Notes under the pieces: generated by a model | Told to the model about the DNA's origin: nothing | What the model saw: the letters and a program-made list of their open reading frames with translations, nothing else | Databases searched by the model: none | Source: Fulvimarina sp. | GTDB taxonomy: Bacteria > Pseudomonadota > Alphaproteobacteria > Rhizobiales > Rhizobiaceae | Direction: 5' to 3' | Assembly: GCA_002700095.1 (NCBI GenBank) | Contig: PACL01000080.1 | Span: 185,082 to 249,081, forward strand | DNA length: 64,000 bases | Part shown: piece after piece, positions 7,563 through 17,016 of the stretch | Layout: each line of letters begins with the position of its first letter | Position numbering within the stretch: position 1 is the stretch's first letter | Position numbers and translations under genes: made by a program

Positions 7563-8741
7563 CTACCGCACGATGGTGAGCTTTTCCGCCGCACGGGTGA
7601 TCGCCGTATAGAGCCAGCGCTCGCGGGTGTCACGAAAGGCGAAACTCTCGTCGAACAGCATGACGTCGTTCCACTGGGAGCCCTGCGCCTTGTGGACGGT
7701 CAGCGCGTAGCCGTAGTCGAAGTCGTCGAAGCGCTTCTTGGTCGCCCAGGGCACTTCGGTGTCGGGCTCCTCGAAGGCCTGCTTCAGCAGCCGGATCTTG
7801 GCCGCGCCCTGGTCGATGTCGTCGTCGTCGGGCTTGACGATCAGATTGACGCCCGGCTTCGTCGTCTCGCGGGATGCGGTCATCACCTGCCAGAGCGAGC
7901 CGTTGAGAAGCCCCTTGGGCGGATCGTTTCGCAGGCACACCAGCTTGTCCCCGGCCATCGGCAGCGGCCCCTCGAAGCCTTTCAGTTCGCGCAGACGGGC
8001 ATTGTAGCGCCGCCGGGTGCGATTGGTGCCGACGAGCACCTGATCGGCGGCGAGCACCCGCTCGGTCTCCACCTCGCGCTTGGAGATGACCTGCGCGTTC
8101 TCGCCATAGTCGCCATACATCAGCTCGCGGCCTTCCCGCACCGCGAGCGCCATCTCGATGATCGGATTGTCGCGGGCCTGGCGGTGGATTTCGCTGAGGA
8201 GGAAATCCGGCTCCGCCTCGGTGAAGAAGCCGCCGCCCGAGACCGGCGGCAGCTGCCCCGGATCGCCGAGGACGAGGATCGGCGTGCCGAAGGACATGAG
8301 ATCGCGGCCGAGCGCCTCGTCGACCATCGAGCATTCGTCGACGACGACGAGCTTGGCCTTGGCGACCGGGCTCTGGCGATTGAGCGAGAAGGTCGGCGAG
8401 ACGCGCGCGGTGCCGCTGGTCTCGTCCGCGACGGTTTCCTCGCCGCGCGGCCGGTAGATCAGCGAATGCAGCGTGCGGGCCGACTTCGCCCCCTTCGAGC
8501 GCAGCACCTGGGCCGCCTTGCCGGTGAAGGCGGCGAACTGGACCGCGCCGTCGATGCCCTCGGCGAAGTGCTTGGCGAGCGTCGTCTTGCCGGTGCCGGC
8601 ATAGCCGAACAGGCGGAAGATCGGCTGGTTGCCGTTGTCGAGCCAGTCTGCGACGGCCTTCAGGGCATCGTCCTGCTGCGGCGTGAGTTTCAAGGACGTG
8701 TCCTCCCGTGAGGCTTCTGCGCTGCGCCGTGGCTTGCCCAT
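7563..8741 (-). CDS. ATP-dependent DNA helicase, RecD-like (superfamily 1)
   Basis: A 392-residue SF1B helicase. The Walker A motif is GYAGTGKTT (residues 46-54), Walker B is VVVDECSMVD, the motif III region is LVLGDPGQLPPV, and the C-terminal UvrD/RecD-type motif is ALTVHKAQGSQW. It lacks the long N-terminal region of RecD2 and is not next to recB or recC, so it is a stand-alone RecD-like or Dda-like helicase. Members of this short group are common in Rhizobiales and are probably involved in DNA repair. It is convergent with the cupin gene, with 13 bases between them. Confidence 0.92.
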   Translation of the reverse strand: MGKPRRSAEASREDTSLKLTPQQDDALKAVADWLDNGNQPIFRLFGYAGTGKTTLAKHFAEGIDGAVQFAAFTGKAAQVLRSKGAKSARTLHSLIYRPRGEETVADETSGTARVSPTFSLNRQSPVAKAKLVVVDECSMVDEALGRDLMSFGTPILVLGDPGQLPPVSGGGFFTEAEPDFLLSEIHRQARDNPIIEMALAVREGRELMYGDYGENAQVISKREVETERVLAADQVLVGTNRTRRRYNARLRELKGFEGPLPMAGDKLVCLRNDPPKGLLNGSLWQVMTASRETTKPGVNLIVKPDDDDIDQGAAKIRLLKQAFEEPDTEVPWATKKRFDDFDYGYALTVHKAQGSQWNDVMLFDESFAFRDTRERWLYTAITRAAEKLTIVR

Positions 8742-9020
8742 GGCGCCCGCAGTCTTCGTCTGCGCGGCCTGTCGGCCGATCGCCGCTGGAGGCGAGGCAC
8801 CGCCGCGAGGTCGACAGCGCTACGACTTCAGCGTACCGGCCCCGCATGCCGCGCGGCAGCCGTCCGCCCGATTCGCGATTGGCCCAGATCCTGCGCCATG
8901 ATTTCCTTCGGTCGCAGGAATCGCGCGCGCAATCAAGCAGCGGGCATGCAGCGGGAAATGGCGGAAGGGTTGGATGCTCGCGGCGGATCAATTGCCGGCT
9001 GCGGGTCGGGCCCTGGGCCG

Positions 9021-11066
9021 TCAGGCGCCGAATTTGCCCGGTGCGTTCGTACCGGCGAGGGAAAGCGGCAGGTTTCTCGCAGCCCCGGAAACATGAGGCC
9101 GCGCCGTCTGCTTGTCGGTGACGGCGGAGTCGATGGTCGCCCGGAGATCGCGGATCCCGAAAGGCTTCTGGAGACGGGTCGTCGCGACGGAACCGACCTC
9201 CATCCCGACCTCGGCATAGCCCGTTGCAAGGATCACCGGCAGCGTGGGCCAGCTTTCGCTGACGCAGCGGGCGAGCTCCATGCCGGTCATCGACGGCATG
9301 GCATGGTCGGTCATTACGAGATCAACTCCCTCTTCGCCCTGCGCCGAAAGGATGGCGAGAGCGTCATGGGCGGAGATCGCCTCGATCGCCTCGTGCCCGA
9401 GTTCCGTCAGCATCGCAGCGGTGTTCATCAGGACCAGCGCATCGTCGTCGACGACGAGAATGCGCAACTGTCGTCCGTCGGAGCTTTCCACGTCCTCATC
9501 CTCGGCTTCGTCATCCACGATCGCCCCACGAGCCGGATCCTTGGCGATGGGCAGCAGCAGAGAGACAGTCGTGCCTTTGCCTTGCACGCTTTCGATCAAC
9601 ATCTGCCCTTGCGCAGCGTCGATGAAACCTTGAACCGTCGAGAGCCCCAGTCCGGTTCCCTTCCCCGGCGCCTTCGTCGTGAAAAAAAGATCCCGCGCCC
9701 TTGCGAGCGTCTCCGCGTCCATGCCGGTTCCGGTGTCGGAGATGGCGAGTTGCACGCAGCGCCAGGCGACGCCCCCGGTCGCCGCCGCGGCAGCGGAAAT
9801 GCGCCGGTTCCTCGCCCGGATGTGGATCGTCCCGCCGTGGGGCATCGCATCGCGCGCATTGACGAGGAGGTTCATCAAGGCGAGTTCCAACTGATGGGGA
9901 TCGACCTCGACAGCTGCCAGGCGGGAACTGTACTCCGTCCTGACCGTGACGCCGGGGCCGATCGTCCAGGCGAACAGATCTTCGAGCCCGCTGACGAGCT
10001 CCGGCAGCGCGACACTGGCGATCTGCCCCGGCTGCTCGCGAGCGAAGGTCATCATCCGCGCCACCATGTCGGCGCCACGCCGCGCGCCGACGAGGGCGTT
10101 ATCGATGAACGGACCGACATTGCTGCCAGGGCCGAGGCGCCGCCGGCCGATCTCCAGATTGCCGAGGATCGCGCTGAGAAGATTGTTGAAGTCGTGCGCC
10201 ACGCCGCCGGTGAGCTTGCCGATCATCTCCAGCTTCTGCGACTGGAACAGGGCCTGCCGCGTCACCTCGAGCGCGTCCTCCGCCGCCCGCTGGGCCGACA
10301 TATCGCGCATGACGACCGCAAAACCGGCATGGGCGCCGTCCTCGCCATGGATGACGTCGATGACCTCGCTCACGGCGACGCGCTGGCCGTCGCTGCGCAG
10401 GCGCCAGCCGGTCCGTTGCAGACGGCCGTCGCGGACGGCCGTCTGCAACATGTCGTCGGGCAGCCCGCGCCCGCGGTCGTCCTTGGGGAACAGCCGCGCG
10501 AAGGGCATGCCGACAATTTCGTGCCGGGCATAGCCGAGCAGCCGCTCCAGATCGCCGCCCCAGCTGCCGATCCGCCCCTCCGGGTCGAGCATGCAGATGG
10601 CGTGGTCGCGAAACCCTTCGATGAGCTGCCGAAACCGGGCTTCGTTGCGCTGGGATGCGCCCTCGGCGCTGCGGCGCATGGTCCTGTCCCGGCAGATCGC
10701 AACGTAGCCCGCCCTGCCCTCGTCCTCATCGGTGACCGCCTGAAGCGTCACATGGGCCCAGAACCTCGTGCCGTTCTTGCGCCTGCACCAGCCCTCGGAC
10801 GAGAAACGTCCGTCGAAATCGATGTGCCGCATCACGTCTTCGATGGCGATGTCGGCGCGATGTTCACGAAAGAAGAAATCGAAGAAATCGAGGCCGAGAA
10901 CTTCCTCCTCGCAGAACCCCTTCAGCCTTTCCGCGCCGGCGTTCCAGCTGCCGATCGTACCCTGCGCCGTCAAAAGGATGATCGCGTATTCCGCCATGCC
11001 GTCGACCAGCAGTCGATAGGTCTGATCCGAAATACGGTCCCCGGTGAAGCGCAGCTGATTCGACAT
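9021..11066 (-). CDS. Hybrid PAS sensor histidine kinase with C-terminal receiver
   Basis: A 681-residue cytoplasmic kinase with no transmembrane segment. In order: PAS domain (about 15-130), second PAS (about 145-260), HisKA dimerisation domain with phospho-acceptor His291 in GGVAHDFNNLLSA, HATPase domain (NLLVNARDAMP, DTGTGMD, GTGLGLS), and a receiver domain with LRILVVDDD and the acceptor Asp in VMTDHAMPSM. The HDFNN box is the type found in many alphaproteobacterial hybrid kinases. No partner regulator is adjacent, so it is an orphan. The start MSNQLRF at 11066 was preferred over a frame extension upstream. The signal sensed is unknown. Confidence 0.92.
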   Translation of the reverse strand: MSNQLRFTGDRISDQTYRLLVDGMAEYAIILLTAQGTIGSWNAGAERLKGFCEEEVLGLDFFDFFFREHRADIAIEDVMRHIDFDGRFSSEGWCRRKNGTRFWAHVTLQAVTDEDEGRAGYVAICRDRTMRRSAEGASQRNEARFRQLIEGFRDHAICMLDPEGRIGSWGGDLERLLGYARHEIVGMPFARLFPKDDRGRGLPDDMLQTAVRDGRLQRTGWRLRSDGQRVAVSEVIDVIHGEDGAHAGFAVVMRDMSAQRAAEDALEVTRQALFQSQKLEMIGKLTGGVAHDFNNLLSAILGNLEIGRRRLGPGSNVGPFIDNALVGARRGADMVARMMTFAREQPGQIASVALPELVSGLEDLFAWTIGPGVTVRTEYSSRLAAVEVDPHQLELALMNLLVNARDAMPHGGTIHIRARNRRISAAAAATGGVAWRCVQLAISDTGTGMDAETLARARDLFFTTKAPGKGTGLGLSTVQGFIDAAQGQMLIESVQGKGTTVSLLLPIAKDPARGAIVDDEAEDEDVESSDGRQLRILVVDDDALVLMNTAAMLTELGHEAIEAISAHDALAILSAQGEEGVDLVMTDHAMPSMTGMELARCVSESWPTLPVILATGYAEVGMEVGSVATTRLQKPFGIRDLRATIDSAVTDKQTARPHVSGAARNLPLSLAGTNAPGKFGA

Positions 11067-11571
11067 TCGCCTACGTGGTGGCTGGAGCGAAACTCCTGCA
11101 ATTGAAACGAAAAGTTCGGCGATTGCCACCGTCCGCAGTGAAAGCCGTCGCGAAAACAGTGCGACATCTTGTCACCCGCCTGGTTCTGCCATGAATTATC
11201 GTGGACAGGATAGCAACGGCACACCGCGACGCGAAGGTAATATTTCCTGTCAGTTTGCGACCGAACAGTCATTACAGCTGCCGCCTGAAAGGTGGGCCCG
11301 AACCGTGGCATCAGGTCGCCGGGATCAGGCATCCGGCCGACGCAGTTCGGCTCCTGCTGTCAGAGGCATGCCCGATCGACCAGACACGGCCGCGCGACGC
11401 TGCGACCATCCCTGAGGACAAGCGGCCGGCGACGATCGGCTCCCCGGACCTGCTCGATCGGCTTTCGCCGGAGAGTGGCCAGGCGTCGAAGAGTGACCGG
11501 TCGGGCCCCTGAAACGCAAGAAGCCGGCCGACGCCGTCTGGCTGTCGTGCCGGCTCCGGCTACGCATCACA
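11067..11571. other. Intergenic region, no gene seen
   Basis: About 500 bases between the start of the histidine kinase and the ilvN terminator. Short open frames here have no ribosome binding sites or recognisable products. It presumably holds the kinase promoter on the minus strand, but I cannot pick one out. Confidence 0.5.
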
Positions 11572-11596
11572 GGAAAGGGAGGGCCGGGAGCCCTCC
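11572..11596 (-). terminator. Rho-independent terminator of ilvBN
   Basis: On the minus strand a 7-bp stem GGAGGGC/GCCCTCC (11590-11596 and 11578-11584) with a five-base loop is followed by CTTTCC. It begins 7 bases after the ilvN stop at 11603. Confidence 0.7.
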
Positions 11597-11602
11597 ATTC
11601 TC

Positions 11603-12178
11603 TCACATGCCTTCCATGCCTCGCGACAGCGCCGCCACACCGGTCCGGCAGACCTCGACGAGGCCGAGCGGCGCCATCAGGCCGACGAACTTGTCGAGCT
11701 TCGAGGGGCGGCCGGTAATCTCGAAGACGAAGTGCTCGATGGAGGAGTCCACGACCTTCGCCCGGAAGACGTCGGCGAGCCGCAGCGCCTCCACCCGCTT
11801 TTCGCCCTTGCCGGCGACCTTGACGATGGCGAGCTCGCGCTCGATCGGCTGGCTTTCGCCGGTCGAGCCCGCCGTGGAGGTGAGGTCGACGACCCGATGC
11901 ACCGGCACGATCCGGTCGAGCTGGCTCTTCAGCTGCTCGATCACATGGGGCGCGCCCCGCGTGACGACGGTGATGCGCGACAGATGCTTCTCGTGCTCGG
12001 TCTCGGAAACCGTCAGGCTCTCGATGTTGTAGCCCCGGCCGGAGAACATGCCGATGACCCGGGCCAAGACGCCCGGTTCGTTGTCGACGAGGATCGCGAG
12101 GGTGCGCGCGACCGTCGTCTCTTTCTCGGGGGTGATGAAATAGGCCGAGGCCGGCGGCTGGACGACAGGGTTGGTCAT
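11603..12178 (-). CDS. ilvN: Acetolactate synthase small (regulatory) subunit
   Basis: Regulatory subunit of acetohydroxyacid synthase, the first common enzyme of valine, leucine and isoleucine synthesis; it binds valine for feedback inhibition and activates the large subunit. An N-terminal ACT domain (about residues 24-95) contains VDNEPGVLARVIGMFSGRGYNIESL, shown here only as the pattern DNEPGVL...RGYNIESL. A second ACT-like domain follows. The protein has 191 residues, slightly longer than E. coli IlvH (163) as is usual in alphaproteobacteria. The start at 12178 (MTNPVVQPP) gives the family N-terminus. It follows ilvB by 34 bases and shares its attenuator. Confidence 0.95.
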   Translation of the reverse strand: MTNPVVQPPASAYFITPEKETTVARTLAILVDNEPGVLARVIGMFSGRGYNIESLTVSETEHEKHLSRITVVTRGAPHVIEQLKSQLDRIVPVHRVVDLTSTAGSTGESQPIERELAIVKVAGKGEKRVEALRLADVFRAKVVDSSIEHFVFEITGRPSKLDKFVGLMAPLGLVEVCRTGVAALSRGMEGM

Positions 12179-12212
12179 GGGTGTTTCCTGGTCATGGTCT
12201 TCTTGCGGCCGG

Positions 12213-14006
12213 TCAAACCAGCACCCTGTCCTTGGCGTCAATCGCCTTCGCGACGGCCTCGTCGGTCGCCTCTTCCGGCAAAAGGATCTCGTTGTGGGCC
12301 TTGCCCGACGGGATCATCGGGAAGCAGTTGGCGAGATTGGCGACCCGGCAGTCGAACAGCACCGGCGCGTCGACCTCCAGCATCTCGGCGATTGCATCGT
12401 CGAGGTCGCCGGGCTTCTGGCAGCGGATGCCGACCGCGCCGTAGGCCTCCGCCAGCTTGACGAAGTCCGGCAGCGCCTCGGTGTAGGAATGCGACAGCCG
12501 GTTGCCGTGGAGCAGCTGCTGCCACTGGCGGACCATGCCCATGTACTGGTTGTTGAGGATGAAGATCTTGGCGTTGGCGCGGTGCTGCACCGCCGTCGAC
12601 ATCTCCTGCATGTTCATCAGCACCGAGGCGTCGCCGGCGATGCAGACCGACAACGCATCCGGATGGGCGATCGCGGCGCCGATGGCGGCCGGGAGGCCGT
12701 AGCCCATCGTGCCGAGGCCGCCCGACGTCAGCCAGCGGTTCGGCTCCTCGAAGCCGTAGAACTGCGCCGCCCACATCTGGTGCTGGCCAACCTCGGTTGA
12801 CACATAGGTCTCGCGGTGCTTCGTCGCCTCGTAGAGCCGCTGCACCGCGTATTGCGGCATGATGACGTCGTCGTGGGCCTTGTAGGCGAGGCAGTTGCGC
12901 GCCCTCCACGTGTCGATCTCATGCCACCACGCGGCCAGCGCCTCGCGGTCGACGCTGGCGCCGACGCGCTTCCACTCGGCGATCAGATCCCTCAAAACAT
13001 GCGCGACGTCACCGATGACCGGCAGATCGACGCGGACGTTCTTGTTGATGGAGGACGGGTCGATGTCGATGTGGATCTTTTTCGAGCCCGGCGAGAAGGC
13101 GTCGAGGCGGCCGGTGATCCGGTCGTCGAACCTTGCGCCGATGCACAGCATGACGTCGCAGCCATGCATGGCGAGATTGGCCTCGTAGGTGCCGTGCATG
13201 CCGAGCATGCCCAGCCAGCTCTTGCCGGAGGCCGGATAGGCGCCGAGGCCCATCAGCGTCGAGGTGATCGGGAAGCCGGTCATCTCGACGAGTTCGCGCA
13301 GGAGCTTCGAGGCCTCCGGGCCGGAATTGATGACGCCGCCGCCCGAATAGATCATCGGCCGCTTGGCGCCGGCCAGCATCGCGACCGCCGCGGCGACGCG
13401 CTCGGCCTCAGGCGACAGGCGCGGGCGGTAGCTCTCATGGGTGCGGCCCGGCGGCGGCGGCGTGTACATGCCGGTGGCGAACTGGACGTCCTTGGGGATG
13501 TCGACGACGACCGGGCCGGGACGGCCGGTCCGCGCGACGTGGAACGCCTCGTGCAGGATGCGCGCCAGATCGTTGACGTCCTTGACCAGCCAGTTGTGCT
13601 TGGTGCAGGGGCGCGTGATGCCGACTGTGTCGCATTCCTGGAAGGCATCCGAGCCGATCAGCGTCGTCGGGACCTGACCGGAGATGCAGACCAGCGGGAT
13701 CGAATCCATCAAGGCGTCCTGCAGCGCCGTGACGGCGTTGGTCGCGCCGGGGCCGGAGGTGACCAGCATGACGCCGGTCTTGCCGGTGGAGCGGGCATAG
13801 CCCTCGGCCGCGTGGCCGGCGCCCTGCTCGTGGCGCACGAGAACGTGCCGGATCTCCTCCTGCTGGAACAGCTCGTCATAGATCGGCAGCACGGCGCCGC
13901 CCGGATAGCCGAAGATGTCGGTCACCCCGTTGTCGACGAACGCCCGGACGACCATTGCCGCGCCCGTCATCTCCCGTGCTTCACTCTCGACCCTGATATC
14001 CATCAT
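12213..14006 (-). CDS. ilvB: Acetolactate synthase large (catalytic) subunit
   Basis: Thiamine diphosphate enzyme that joins two pyruvates, or pyruvate and 2-oxobutyrate, to start branched-chain amino acid synthesis. The N-terminal domain has [10 protein letters not shown] and the catalytic-Glu region [15 protein letters not shown]; the ThDP/Mg motif lies in [15 protein letters not shown] contacts are typical of the family. The length is 597 residues, close to the usual 570-600. The start is taken as 14006 (a second ATG follows at once). The gene is preceded by the leader peptide and attenuator at 14065-14175 and followed by ilvN, so both subunits are under the same branched-chain amino acid control. 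Confidence 0.96.
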   Translation of the reverse strand: MMDIRVESEAREMTGAAMVVRAFVDNGVTDIFGYPGGAVLPIYDELFQQEEIRHVLVRHEQGAGHAAEGYARSTGKTGVMLVTSGPGATNAVTALQDALMDSIPLVCISGQVPTTLIGSDAFQECDTVGITRPCTKHNWLVKDVNDLARILHEAFHVARTGRPGPVVVDIPKDVQFATGMYTPPPPGRTHESYRPRLSPEAERVAAAVAMLAGAKRPMIYSGGGVINSGPEASKLLRELVEMTGFPITSTLMGLGAYPASGKSWLGMLGMHGTYEANLAMHGCDVMLCIGARFDDRITGRLDAFSPGSKKIHIDIDPSSINKNVRVDLPVIGDVAHVLRDLIAEWKRVGASVDREALAAWWHEIDTWRARNCLAYKAHDDVIMPQYAVQRLYEATKHRETYVSTEVGQHQMWAAQFYGFEEPNRWLTSGGLGTMGYGLPAAIGAAIAHPDALSVCIAGDASVLMNMQEMSTAVQHRANAKIFILNNQYMGMVRQWQQLLHGNRLSHSYTEALPDFVKLAEAYGAVGIRCQKPGDLDDAIAEMLEVDAPVLFDCRVANLANCFPMIPSGKAHNEILLPEEATDEAVAKAIDAKDRVLV

Positions 14007-14064
14007 TTCGGTCTCTCTCGTTTCCGCCCCTGTTCCGGCGGACCATTCCCAGAATTTTCGGCAA

Positions 14065-14090
14065 TAAAAAAGGGCCTCCAGGGGCCCTTT
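14065..14090 (-). terminator. Attenuator terminator of the ilvBN leader
   Basis: On the minus strand AAAGGGCC (14083-14090) pairs with GGCCCTTT (14069-14076) around the loop CCTGGA and is followed by a T run (14066-14071). It lies 35 bases after the leader-peptide stop and 59 bases before the ilvB start. Upstream is a second large structure: a 13-bp stem with a 2-base bulge enclosing the hairpin GGCGGTC/GACCGCC. Confidence 0.88.
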
Positions 14091-14124
14091 GTCTCGCGCA
14101 CACGTGGCTATCGCCGGGCGGTCC

Positions 14125-14175
14125 TCAGACCGCCACGCGTGTGCGCCTTCCTACGAGAATCAGATTCGTGCTCAT
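14125..14175 (-). CDS. ilv leader peptide (16 residues)
   Basis: A tiny gene reading [16 protein letters not shown] and then TGA. Seven of its 16 codons are Leu, Ile, Val or Ala, with a cluster Leu-Ile-Leu-Val at codons 5-8 and Val-Ala-Val at the end, directly before an attenuator terminator and the ilvBN genes. This is the classical design of ribosome-mediated attenuation: with scarce branched-chain aminoacyl-tRNA the ribosome stalls and the terminator is not formed. No ribosome binding site precedes the ATG. The promoter boxes place the transcription start at or one base from the A of the ATG, so it is probably translated from a leaderless RNA. Confidence 0.85.
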   Translation of the reverse strand: MSTNLILVGRRTRVAV

Positions 14176-14182
14176 GGTGCAA

Positions 14183-14211
14183 ACGCTACGCGCCGGCCGG
14201 GGTGACGTCAA
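14183..14211 (-). promoter_or_regulatory. Promoter of the ilv leader / ilvBN operon
   Basis: On the minus strand the -35 box TTGACG (14206-14211) and the -10 box TAGCGT (14183-14188) are 17 bases apart. Only 7 bases separate the -10 box from the leader-peptide ATG at 14175, which is the distance to a normal transcription start. Confidence 0.7.
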
Positions 14212-14253
14212 CGGGTTTTTCACCGTGACGCCGCGGCGCCTGCCCGAGCGACC

Positions 14254-15090
14254 TCATCCGACGTCGGGAACGTCCGGCATGTTGATCCGCCGGTACACCG
14301 CTTCGGCAATCGAATAGATACCGAAGGCGATCAGGCCGAGGCCGGTCAAAGACAGGAACAGCCAGCCGAAGCTCCACCCGGAGATCTCCTGCAGCGCGGC
14401 GTCGAGGCCCGGCGTGTCGCCGGAGCTGTAGCCGGCGGCGCCCGTGACCAGCAGACCGGCGATGACGACGAAGGTCACCGCCCGGGCGATCAGGCCGAAC
14501 TGACAGACCGGCTTCAGGAGCCGGCGGCGATCTTCCGGGATCGCCATGTATTTCTCGAAGCCGGCCTTCAGCGCCTTGACGATGTGGGCGATGGCGGCCG
14601 CCGCCATGCCGGCGGCGATCAGATAGGTCAGCCAGACGCCGTAGCCCTGCTCGTAGGCATAGGCGATCACGCTCTGCTTGCCGCCACCACCGCCCCCACC
14701 ACCGCCGGAGCCGATCAGCATGGTCACGGCGAAAATCGCAAGCGCGCCATAAGAGAATGCACTGATGGCCAGGCCGGCCCGCACGAACAGGCCCTTGGCG
14801 TCGGTTCCGTGATTGTCGACATCCATCAGCACCTGGATGAGGCGCCAGCCGCAGAAGGCGGCAAGGGCGATGACCATTGCCCCAAGAAGCAGTGCGCCGA
14901 AGCCCGACCCCGCGATCACCTCGATGGCGTCCTCGGTGTCCATCGCCTCGCCGGCGGCGAAGGCGGCCCGGAACGCGAAGTAGCCGACGATCAGGAAGAC
15001 CAGCCCCCTGGCGGCGTAGCCCGCCCGCGCCGCGGTCGTCAGCCAGCCCTTGCCATCCTGCGGTGTCATGCCATCGGTCTTCAACGTCAT
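14254..15090 (-). CDS. DUF1206 family membrane protein
   Basis: A 278-residue integral membrane protein with about six transmembrane segments arranged as three similar two-helix units, the pattern of DUF1206. The units start with AARAGYAARGLVFLIVGYFA (near residue 20), then VRAGLAISAFSYGALAIFAV and IARAVTFVVIAGLLV. Function is unknown. Between units two and three is an uninterrupted run of nine glycines (GSGGGGGGGGGKQ), which is odd and could be length-variable. The start at 15090 follows an AAGGG site. The gene stands alone between ilvBN and uxuB. Confidence 0.88.
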   Translation of the reverse strand: MTLKTDGMTPQDGKGWLTTAARAGYAARGLVFLIVGYFAFRAAFAAGEAMDTEDAIEVIAGSGFGALLLGAMVIALAAFCGWRLIQVLMDVDNHGTDAKGLFVRAGLAISAFSYGALAIFAVTMLIGSGGGGGGGGGKQSVIAYAYEQGYGVWLTYLIAAGMAAAAIAHIVKALKAGFEKYMAIPEDRRRLLKPVCQFGLIARAVTFVVIAGLLVTGAAGYSSGDTPGLDAALQEISGWSFGWLFLSLTGLGLIAFGIYSIAEAVYRRINMPDVPDVG

Positions 15091-15296
15091 TGGAACCCTT
15101 TCCTTTGGCGAGAAGACGCACGGGATGCGGCGCGGGTTCCGTTCCGGCGACGGAAACGCCGCGATCGGCTGTGAAGCACGAGCGGTCGAGGTGAAGCGCA
15201 GCCGCTGTCCGATCAGGCGAGAGGCTGCGTTTCGATGGTAGGTGTGCACGGAGGCAAGTCGCCCTCCCCGGCGGCGATCCTCACCATCAGTTCACT

Positions 15297-16775
15297 TCAC
15301 CCGGCATACTCCCGCACCGTTGCTGCGGCGCCTTTCTCGAAAAGCGCCGCGAGTGCGCGTGTCACCGGGCCGGCGAAGGCCGGGTCGTGTCGGAGCTCGC
15401 CGCCGAACACTTCGACGACGCCGAGATAGCCGGCCGCCAGCCGTTCCGGGTCGCGGCCCGCCGCCTTACCGATCGCCTTCAGCCTCGCGGCCAGCGGATC
15501 CCGGACGTCGATGGCCCCGCCTGCCTCGTCGGTGCCGGTGACGTAGCGCATCCAGCCGGCGATGCCGAGGGCCAGACGGTCGATGGACGCGCCGGCGGCG
15601 AGCCGGTCGCGCACCGTGCCGAGAAAGCGCTGGGGCAGTTTCTGCGAGCCGTCCATGGCGATCTGCCAAGTCCGGTGCTTCAGCGCCGGATTGTGGAAGC
15701 GCTGGATCAGCGCATCGCGGTATTTGCCGAGATCGGAGCCGGGCATCTCCAGCGTCGGCATGATCTCCTCGCTCATCATGTCCCGCACGAGCCGCTCACA
15801 GGCGGGATCCGCCATCGCCCGGGAGACCGTTTCGTAGCCAGCGAGATAGCCGAGATAGGCGAGCGTCGAATGAGAACCGTTGAGCATGCGCAGCTTCATG
15901 CGCTCATAGGGCTCGACGTCGGCGACCATCTCGGCGCCGGCCGTCTCGAACCGCGGCCGACCGGTCGGGAAGCGGTCCTCGATCACCCACTGCGTAAACG
16001 GTTCGGTGACCACGGGCCATGCATCGGCAAGCCCCAGCCCCGCGTCGATCTCGGCGATGTCCGCCTCGGTCGTCGCCGGCACGATCCGGTCCACCATGGT
16101 TCCCGCGACGGCGACGTCGTGCTCGATGAAACCCGCAAGGGCATCGTCGAGAAGGGCGGCATATTGCGCGATGATCCGGTGGACGGTCGGGCCGTTGGCC
16201 GGGAGATTGTCGCAGGGCATGACGGTGAAGGGTACGACGTTGGCTTCCCGGCGGCGCCTGAGCGCCTCGACCAGAAGCCCCGGCGCCGATGTCGGCGCGC
16301 GAGGATGAGCAAGGTCGGCCACGATGTCCGGATGGGCGGGATTGAGGTTTCCCGTCGCCGGATCGTGGCAGTAGCCCTTTTCCGTCACGGTCAGGGAGAC
16401 GATGCGGATCGCCGGATCGCACATGGCGGCAAGCAGCACTTCGGGGTCCTCCGGCGCCACATGGATCGACTTGATCGAGCCGACGACGCGCAGCCTCGCC
16501 TCCTCGCCCGAGCGGACCGCGACGGTGTAGAGATTGTCCTGGCGAGCGAGCGCATCGCGCATGTCGGCGCGGCGGAGCGAGGCGCCGACGATGCCCCATT
16601 GCGGATCGGAGGCCAGGAGGTCGTCGAGGGTGACGGCTTGATGGGCCCGGTGAAAGGCGCCGACGCCGAGATGGACGATGCCTGCCGTCACCGCGGTCGG
16701 ATCATAGGCCGGCCGACGGATGTCGTCCGGCAGGTCGGAAAGGGTCGAGAGGGAGAGACGCCTGTCGGAAGTCAT
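15297..16775 (-). CDS. uxuB: Mannitol dehydrogenase family protein, probably fructuronate reductase
   Basis: A 492-residue long-chain polyol dehydrogenase. The N-terminal NAD-binding part contains GIVHLGVGAFHRAHQ, and the catalytic part contains RMLNGSHSTLAYLGYL with the family's Lys/Asn/His residues nearby. The family includes mannitol 2-dehydrogenase, tagaturonate reductase and fructuronate reductase. Because glucuronate isomerase (uxaC) lies directly upstream on the same strand, reduction of D-fructuronate to D-mannonate is the best guess, but mannitol dehydrogenase cannot be ruled out. The start at 16775 (MTSDRRLS) matches the family N-terminus. Confidence 0.82.
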   Translation of the reverse strand: MTSDRRLSLSTLSDLPDDIRRPAYDPTAVTAGIVHLGVGAFHRAHQAVTLDDLLASDPQWGIVGASLRRADMRDALARQDNLYTVAVRSGEEARLRVVGSIKSIHVAPEDPEVLLAAMCDPAIRIVSLTVTEKGYCHDPATGNLNPAHPDIVADLAHPRAPTSAPGLLVEALRRRREANVVPFTVMPCDNLPANGPTVHRIIAQYAALLDDALAGFIEHDVAVAGTMVDRIVPATTEADIAEIDAGLGLADAWPVVTEPFTQWVIEDRFPTGRPRFETAGAEMVADVEPYERMKLRMLNGSHSTLAYLGYLAGYETVSRAMADPACERLVRDMMSEEIMPTLEMPGSDLGKYRDALIQRFHNPALKHRTWQIAMDGSQKLPQRFLGTVRDRLAAGASIDRLALGIAGWMRYVTGTDEAGGAIDVRDPLAARLKAIGKAAGRDPERLAAGYLGVVEVFGGELRHDPAFAGPVTRALAALFEKGAAATVREYAG

Positions 16776-17016
16776 GTGCACACGCTCGGCTGCCAGAGGG
16801 AGATCGCCGGGACCAAGGCCGCCGGCATGATGACGAGGGAATGGACACGGACGGCCGGGGCGCAGGCGGAACGATGCCGGGATCGGGCATAAGGATCGCG
16901 CGCCGTTCGGAAATTCCGAAGACCAGATTCGCTGTCGCACCGTCCGGGACAGCGGCGATGCACGTTACCATGCTCGTATCCTCCTCCCCTCGCAAAAAAG
17001 CGCGCAGAACCGCCTG

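Noticed and set aside
8898-11105. A long open frame on the plus strand (735 codons) opposite the histidine kinase
   Set aside because: It is a mirror of the kinase gene. High-GC coding sequence leaves long open frames on the other strand, and its product has no domain and an Arg/Asp/Ala-rich random composition.
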